DNA of 64,000 nucleotides, taken from positions 102,767 through 166,766 of the forward strand of contig JAULBX010031813.1 in NCBI GenBank assembly GCA_032358255.1, given 5' to 3'. Shown one piece after another: positions 57,520 through 64,000 of this stretch. Under the pieces are notes generated by a model. That model worked only from the letters and a program-made list of their open reading frames with translations. It was not told the origin of the DNA and searched no databases. Within the stretch, counting starts at the first letter, position 1, and the number at the start of each line of letters is the position of its first letter. The translations under genes and the position numbers were made by a program. Origin of the DNA: Heterotrichella gracilis (Eukaryota; Sar; Xanthophyceae; Tribonematales; Xanthonemataceae).

Positions 57520-60500
57520 TCAACTCAGGACGCCATCAATACCCTCGCACTTCGCTGGCTGACTCTGCTTGGTCCCGCCAGGAGCTGCCCCTGCCTTGTG
57601 CTGTGCGCGGCGTGACTGGTCGTGGATGCCAAACTCGGTCTCCAGGTGGATGCGTATGAGCATACGCATCAGAGCGCCCTGCACAGGTGCACATTTTAAT
57701 AATTGAATATCAAATACGTAATCATGACAATGCTGCACTGTGTGTGCCCTCCTAACTCTGCCAAGTTTGTGAACCTCAATAGATTTTATTTCTTTCCTCT
57801 GTACACCAGGGATCGAATCAGGCATGACAAGGCATGACCACCTAGAGATCTGCTGCTCACCTTTACTTCATGTGCGGCACAGGGGGCTATGACCACCTCC
57901 TGCAGCTGCGGCCACTGCTGTCCCACCCCCTGCCAGCGGTTCTCCTGGCTGGCGTTCTCACAAACCCTAGCAGCGCCTGGGACCCCAGTGGACGCAAAGC
58001 TGAGCACCAACACCTGCGCATTGCAGAGGCGTCAATTTTGAGGCTGGTGCATGCCAGCCTAACACGGCCATGCTGACACAGCAATGCTGACAACAGCTCA
58101 AGCCCTTAAACCAGGTACTTTCTTACAAGCCCTTAAGGCACATACCTGGAATGATCCTTCCACCATGGCAATGATGGCGGGCAAGGTACAACTTGCGATA
58201 CAAGTGCCATCCATGTGCATGCGCCAACCTGCGCTGCTGGGCCAATGCTGCAAGAATACAGGTCTGCGACACATGCTTTTATGAATCCAAGCTAATGCCC
58301 AGCAGCTCACCTCGGGGTCAGGCTCGGTGATGCTGAGCTTGCTGAGCAGCGAGTAGCGCTCAGACTGGCGGGGACCTCCCCGCCCCGCCCCACCCCCACC
58401 TGCGGGCAGCGACCCCAGCAGGCGCGGCATGAGGCTCTGGCCCCTGTTTGCCCTCACAGGGTCTGCGCACACCACGCACAGCTGGCCCAGGTGCGGGTCG
58501 AAGCTGCAGTGGCCGTGGCTGGCGACGGGGTCCAGGGTGTCGTGGTGGCCAGGGGCGATGTAGTGCAGCTGCAGGGGAGGGAACATGGGGAAGAGGTTGG
58601 TAGCTGATTAGCCGTGGGCTACTTGGGAACTGGTAGGCAAACCTGGACACCATTTGGCACTTTACTGGGGCATGACATGGGGGCCATGTCACACAGCATA
58701 AGTCGATTTTTTTTCGTAAAAAAATCACACTAAAGATTCAGATGTTCTCCTAAGACATGATGAAATTCTTCCTTATTATCAGGATTGTAGGTGAATTTGC
58801 TACCAGCAGCAGTGCCCATGGCCCCCACCTCGCATTCGAACAGGCGCATCACCCGCTCCTGCCCCGTGGACAGCATGCGCAGCAGCGGCTTGAGCCCCCC
58901 CTCCCGCATGATGGCCTGCTTCACCCCCTGCTGCTGCAGCGCCATGTTGCGCAGCGCCACAGCCGCCATCTCGCGCGTGGTGCCGCTGCCGCGCTGCAGC
59001 AGGCGCACCAGCGGGGGCACCGCGCCTTGCGCCAGCAGGCACTCTTTGAGGGAAGGTGAGCCGGCAGCCATGTTGCCTGCGGCAGGAGGTAGGGGATATG
59101 CAGGTTTGTGGGGTTGCATGGGATCCGGATATGGTTGGGGAAGGCAGTGGAAGTACGGCGCATATTTCTGCGTACGCATGCAATTCATGTGCTGGCTGGA
59201 TTTAATTGCGCATATATGTCGCTGTCATGTGCATCCCTCATATCCCAGCTTGCAGAGCCACATGGCACATGACTGCCACATAGCAGCACCGCGCACACAC
59301 GCCATGGGTTTGACTTTGTAACAGAACAACGTAATAATGATGAAAAGCCTGCCACGTCCCAAAAGAAACATTGGCAAAGGGTGAGGCGAGTCCCAATCTT
59401 GGGGAGGAGACTTCAAGATCTTGTGCCTACCTATGGTAGCCACCGCGTACTCGACCAGATCCGCATCGCCCTCCTCCTCCTCCTCCTCCCCTTGCAGCAG
59501 CGCAACCAGGGGGGGTATGGCCCCAGCCTGCATCATCTTCAGGCGCTGCGCCTCGCTGGTGGAGAGCATGCGCAAGAGCAGCAGCGCGCGGTGGGTGACC
59601 TCCCCGTTGCTCTGGTTGTTCAGGAGGTTCACCAACCTTGGGATGGCGTCCAGCTGAACCAGCAACTCCTGGAGGCATGTCATGTCAGGTGGGATCAGGA
59701 TCCTCAACAGGCTTTGGGGCTTGATCAAGAACAATTGAAATTAGTGAAATTTGAAGCAATTTCTTTGACAAGTGGGCCGTGGAAATTAAGAGCAGCTTAA
59801 TTTCAACATGTCAATTGAATGCCTTCATGGAGTTTGCAAGGGTGAACCTGTCGCCAAACTGTCCTGCAGATCTGTCATTCCACCCAGCAGACAGTTTGCC
59901 GCACAATTTGTAGCATAGCTGCTTATTCTCACCATGTTTTCTGTGTGGTCTACGATGAGGTAGCACAGGGCCTCCAGCGCAACAGCGCAGGGATGGGGCT
60001 GGACTGCTTGGGCATGGAACCCTGCTGTTGCTGCTGAAGACGACGTGGGTTGTGATGCTGGAGCCTGGCTCAAAAGCTGCAGAAGGGCCACAAGGACGCC
60101 GGAAGACGCCAAGCGGGTTTTGTTGGCAGGCTGCTGGGCAAGTAGGCATAGCTCGGTGGCAGCCTGTGCGTGAATGGAACAAAAGTGCGTGGCTTGCTGG
60201 TTGCAGCACCTGTAGAAGTTCAGCAGTGTATGCAACCCCAAAACAGACCCTATTACAAGGTTGGTCTTGGCCCACTGGCCAACCCTTGTCCAGGCACACA
60301 ATCAACAACAAGTTTTGCGCGGGTACTGTACCAGGCAATATGTCACACCTCACTGTGCAGTGCTTGCCACCACCAAACATAGTCTCCAGACCCCATACCT
60401 GTGCAACAGTTGAGGGCAGGTCTGACTGACAAAGCTGCCTGACCAGTGACCAGATGTGTTTCTGAAGGTCGCTGCCACAGCCATGCCAGGTAGTATGGCC

Positions 60501-60533
60501 TTCATCGTCACTTGACTCCAAATCAGTGGCCAT
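57520..60533 (-). CDS. Armadillo-repeat protein, function unknown
   Basis: Exons 60533-60399, 60163-59933, 59668-59431, 59076 to about 58807, 58568-58311, 58013-57861 and 57678-57520 (stop TGA). The start MATDLESSDDEGHTTWHGCG is the first ATG in a frame that splices cleanly onward. Armadillo units: AATELCLLAQQPANKTRLAS; AIPRLVNLLNNQSNGEVTHR with ALLLLRMLSTSEAQRLKMMQ; AGAIPPLVALLQ, then a Glu run; and AVPPLVRLLQRGSGTTREMA with AALRNMALQQQGVKQ. Gly/Pro/Arg-rich low-complexity sequence separates this from a Cys/His-containing stretch (HGHCSFDPHLGQLCVVCADP). A last globular-looking part (VLVLSFASTGVPGAARVCEN) ends CEGIDGVLS. The repeats suggest a protein-binding scaffold; I cannot assign a partner. 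The junction near 58807 is the least certain. Confidence 0.82.
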
Positions 60534-62127
60534 TCGAGGGACAATAGCTTTCGGAGCTGGGGCCTCACGTGACAGCAGAAAGGGGGGTGTTGGGTTGCAT
60601 GTGCCGGAATTGATTGTTTGCTTAACCCAACCGTGCACGGACTTCCTTATGTTGCTGTTGATGTATTTCGCTGCAACTCCGTGTCTTGTTGGTTGCGCCC
60701 CTTCAGGTTGTGGAAAGCACCTGGTTCCGTAACGCCTGACACCACTGTTTGTGGACACCCTTGTATACTCAAACACAAAAGCCAATTCTACCAGAGTTTG
60801 CACTGCGGTTTCAAAGCTGGGCTTTGCACGTTTCCAGTCTGAGCACGTTGGAAAGTATCCTGTCTGATAGCATAACTGAAGGGGAATGTGGACATGCGGG
60901 GTTACAAGTGGATGCAGTTCTATTATGACACCAGGTTGGCTTTGGAACAGGTGCTTGCTATTGATAAGAACAGTGTTCTTCAGCAAGCTGCAACTCATAC
61001 CCTCGTTTACTAGGACTCGCGAAGTATGCACCCACTGTTGCCAACATTCGGAACATCTTTTTGCTCAAGGGTTAGTGGGGACCCCCTAGGGTTTCATGAG
61101 CCAGGGACACCACTTCGTGGAAAATGTGTGGTAGATTTGGTGCACGCACTTGCCAAGTCTCAGGCTAAAATGCTGATCATATCTTAGCCAAATGCATTCA
61201 TGCAAACCAAGATCTATGATAGGGGTGGGCCATTTCACGCCAGGCCAAGTGCCAGGCCTGGTGCCGTGACACCATTGAACAACTTGGTTTGCCAGTGCCA
61301 CTCGAATCTACATGGGATCCACCAAGGGGAACAAGGTTTGTGGGCCCAATGCCTATTAAATTGTTCGAATTCGTATATAGCAACCAATACACAAGGGTCA
61401 GTGGTCTATCATTGCAGGGATACCCAGTATCTGATGACCATCGATGGTGACAAACTACCAAATTGGCACTGAATGCATTGTAAATCATCAATATTTGCAA
61501 CTACTAAATAAATTAATATAACTACTTGCCAACCAATGGAAAGTTCAACAGTGTATCAGTAGGTATTGGCATAGGGTTTAAAAGGAGATTAGTACTAAGT
61601 ATGGTGTATAGCTGTATAATAGCCTGACAGGTCAAGACACAGCAGGTAAAAATACTGCGCAACTTTGAGAACAGATGAAAATAAATCCCAAGGATTATAA
61701 TAATGTATAGACTGTCAATGTCTACCTTACTGTATATGATCAAGTTATGGTGTGGCACAATTCGATGTGCCATTGACCTCCGTGCAGGTATATATATTGC
61801 AAATACGCGTCAGCGGTGCAATGGGTACGCAAAGCAAAAAATGGCAGGACTGGCCTGTGATGGATGTAACCGGTGTGCTTAAAAACGTTGCAAAACTACC
61901 ACTCGATATTGGAACGCTGACATATTAGGCACTGACGGGTAAACAGACAGAAGGCCTCACAATAACGAGCTAAGAAATAGCCATATTAGAAACAATGCTA
62001 CTGCTATGTTATGTGCGTTTTTTTGATAATCAAACATGGACACTCAGAAAGCTGAACGTAACACATGTCATCACTTGCACAATATCAACATACCCTACCT
62101 AATAAGTACCTAAGCAGGGTGTCAAAT
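60534..62127. other. Intergenic region, partly AT-rich
   Basis: Upstream of the armadillo gene and downstream of the proline-rich gene, both minus strand. The minus-strand frame to 61031 is an upstream open extension without conservation. From 61490 to 61800 the sequence is AT-rich with many stops. No gene seen. Confidence 0.4.
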
Positions 62128-64000
62128 CTACCACACTGCCACCACCCCACCCATGCCCAGCGCATGCGCCTCCAGGGCCGCACTCGCGCTTGAGGGAGCA
62201 GGCTCAAGCAGGCTGACTTCAGCCATGGAACGCCGTGGAACAAGCTTCTCAGCAGCGGCTGCTTGCGTGTATGTATACATGTTGAACTCAAAGTTTGAGC
62301 CAAACAACCCATCCTTGACAATGTAGTCATCGGTGGTACCGGCCCAGGCTGCTTCCCCATTCACCATCTGCAAGGGATAAGGACGAGTCAGTTCCACAGC
62401 AAGGGTGTGGGCGGGCCTGGCTGCAGTTGATCAGGAACGGGGATAGGGATGAGTCCATGCTTGCCTGGTATGGCGCCACCATATAATCAAAGCAATGCCA
62501 GGATAGGGACGGGTGGCGCATGCTTGTGCAAGGCTGATTGCTGATCTGGCTTTGTTGCCGGTACGCGTGTAATAATAATATAATCAAAGCATCCGGCAAT
62601 CCAAACCAATCCCACGATGCAAAGTGTGACAATGCCACCACCTGGGTGCACATGGGTGCACATGGAAAGTACCTAAGCAAAAATACCATGCAGCTGAATT
62701 TGCAAAACAAAACGAGAACATGCACCACAGAAATGCACCCTGACAACGCAAAGCAACCCATTCCCACCCTCCCACATACCGGCAGGGACACCGCCTTGCC
62801 GCCCCTCCAGGTCTGTCCCAGCACCCCGTGCATGTCCACCACCGCCTTTGACACCACGTCCACAGTGAAGTCCAGCCAGGCCTCCTCTGGCTGGCTCAGG
62901 ATGTGGAATCGCAGGTGCGGGGTGGAGATGAGGAGCTCCATGCCCTGCCCGCTGGCCCGCTCCTGGAGGAGGGAAACGGAAAGACGCTTCAGTAGATGTC
63001 ATAAATGCACATATAAATAAAGTATATGAAAATATAAATGAACTGAAATAAAAAAAGCAAAGTGCACAATGACTAGAAGAGTAGTCCACGCAAGAAATTG
63101 TGCAGGCTGTCTGTGAATGTGCTTTGGTTTTTGTTTTATAGGAAAACAGCGTAGCAATGGGTGTGTCATTACGCACTTGTTTACAATTTAATAGTGTGCC
63201 CCTTACCTCGAGGACGAGGGTGACGTCAGGTGCAGAGCGAATGCGGAAGGGGTGATTTGTCTTGAGCAGGCTAGTGGCATCCACGTCAGCGATGTACACT
63301 GCAGGGGGAGCGGGGAGGGCTATTAGGGGAAATGGGGGGAGCGACGAGTGGAGATAGTGAGATTGCAAGAGCACATGGCCTGCCACAAGGTTTCGGTTGG
63401 ATCATGAAGGGTTTAAACATCTTTGTCTGCGTCAATGCACGTTTGGTGGCATGCTATGTGCGTCTATGATCATGTGCAAAACATGAAGCATTTGATACTT
63501 TTGTATTTATCATTTTGCTTTGTCATCAAAGAATTACCGTTAAATTGAATGAGAGCGCTCACCTCCCATCTTGGCCTTGCCACGCGCCTCCACCGCGATG
63601 CGCACATCCCCGTACCGCACCCCAACCAGGGTCATGTAGTTGTTGACAGTGTGGATGTGGCCCAGGTTGGAGAACAGCGCGTTCAGCTGGTGGCGGGGCT
63701 CGCTCAGCAGGTTGAACACTTCGTTGGGCACCCCGGCAAAGTCAAAGTGCTTGCCATCAAATCCGTAGATGTGGGGGTCATCTAGGACTCCGCCTGAGCT
63801 ACCGTCAGGGCCGGGAGCTGGTGCTGGTGGTGGTGGGGAGAGGACTGGTGGCGGGGGTGGCGAAAGGACTGGTGGCGGTGGGGACAGGACTGGTGGTGGT
63901 GGGGAGAGGAGTGGTGGTGGTGGAGAGAGGAGTGGTGGGGGTGGGGAGAGGAGTGGTGGCGGTGGGGAGAGGACTTGTGGGGGTGGAGAGAGGACCGGTG
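62128..64000 (-). CDS. Proline-rich extracellular protein with vWD/root-cap-like domain (5' end outside window)
   Basis: Partial: the start lies beyond 64000. Visible exons: beyond 64000 to 63563, 63298-63207, 62962-62780 and 62367-62128 (stop TAG). The visible N-terminal part is a run of SPPPPVL/SPPPPLL repeats (about ten units, 63810-64000), the pattern that is hydroxylated and glycosylated in algal and plant wall proteins. Then comes DDPHIYGFDGKHFDFAGVPN, the opening signature of von Willebrand D / root-cap-type domains, with LVGVRYGDVRIAVEA and the late signature DMHGVLGQTWRG. The C-terminus is MVNGEAAWAGTTDDYIVKDG to GMGGVVAVW. I infer a secreted wall or extracellular-matrix protein. No membrane anchor is visible in this part. 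The Pro repeats form a 16- to 18-bp minisatellite in DNA. Confidence 0.78.
63810..64000 (-). repeat. Coding minisatellite for SPPPP repeats
   Basis: Units of GGTGGTGGTGGGGAGAGGA (plus strand) repeat to the window edge; on the minus strand they encode Ser-Pro4-Val/Leu-Leu. Unit-to-unit changes are mostly synonymous or V/L swaps, as expected for selection on the protein. Confidence 0.9.

Noticed and set aside
59811-61031. A 406-codon minus-strand open frame
   Set aside because: It shares the first armadillo exon's frame but passes through introns; the second exon is in another frame and clearly armadillo.
63810-64000. Regular short repeats that could suggest a CRISPR array
   Set aside because: There are no unique spacers; the unit encodes Ser-Pro4 in frame with a real gene in a eukaryotic genome.

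Overview
The window is nuclear DNA from a green alga. Genes are split by many short GT-AG introns. Exons are richer in G+C than the AT-rich or C-rich introns. Short runs of the plant-type telomere unit TTTAGGG are scattered through introns. Several proteins carry plastid or mitochondrial presequences. Plant-type families (RETICULATA-related, plant-type phosphofructokinase, BLUS1-like STE20 kinase, a hydroxyproline-rich wall or matrix protein) sit beside a ciliary gene, DRC11/IQCA. This points to a chlorophyte or early-branching green alga with a flagellate stage. I do not name a species.

Layout, left to right. Nup85, a nuclear pore scaffold protein (+, about 1.4-6.5 kb). A gene-poor stretch (6.5-9.9 kb). 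A type II membrane protein resembling a glycosyltransferase (-, 9.9-13.2 kb). An organelle-targeted DUF218/YdcF-like protein (-, 15.1-18.1 kb). 3-hydroxyacyl-CoA dehydratase PAS2/PHS1 (-, 18.7-20.2 kb). Spliceosomal SmD3 (+, 20.7-21.6 kb). A RETICULATA-related plastid protein (-, 22.8-24.9 kb), divergent from a small plastid membrane protein (+, 25.5-26.8 kb). Casein kinase 2 beta (-, 28.1-28.9 kb). DRC11 (-, 29.5-35.4 kb). A STE20-type kinase (+, 37.0-43.8 kb). Two tandem, damaged F-box/LRR genes (-, 44.5-46.0 and 47.1-48.5 kb). A possible unknown gene (-, 48.6-49.4 kb). Plastid-type 6-phosphofructokinase (-, 49.5-54.3 kb), divergent from TIM23 (+, 54.8-56.4 kb). An armadillo-repeat protein (-, 57.5-60.5 kb). 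A proline-rich extracellular protein with a vWD/root-cap-like domain (-, 62.1 kb to beyond the window edge).

The genes are housekeeping and unrelated in function; there is no operon, phage or defence island. The most unusual property is structural. In at least five genes, introns or flanks hold decayed or perfect copies of the neighbouring exon edge (splice site plus the first or last 15-80 bases of the exon). I call these exon-edge echoes. One is a perfect 26-bp direct repeat that creates a 138-bp, frame-neutral intron, a good snapshot of intron birth by tandem duplication. A second signal is the 12-mer GCATGCATATGC, which occurs far more often than chance on both strands.
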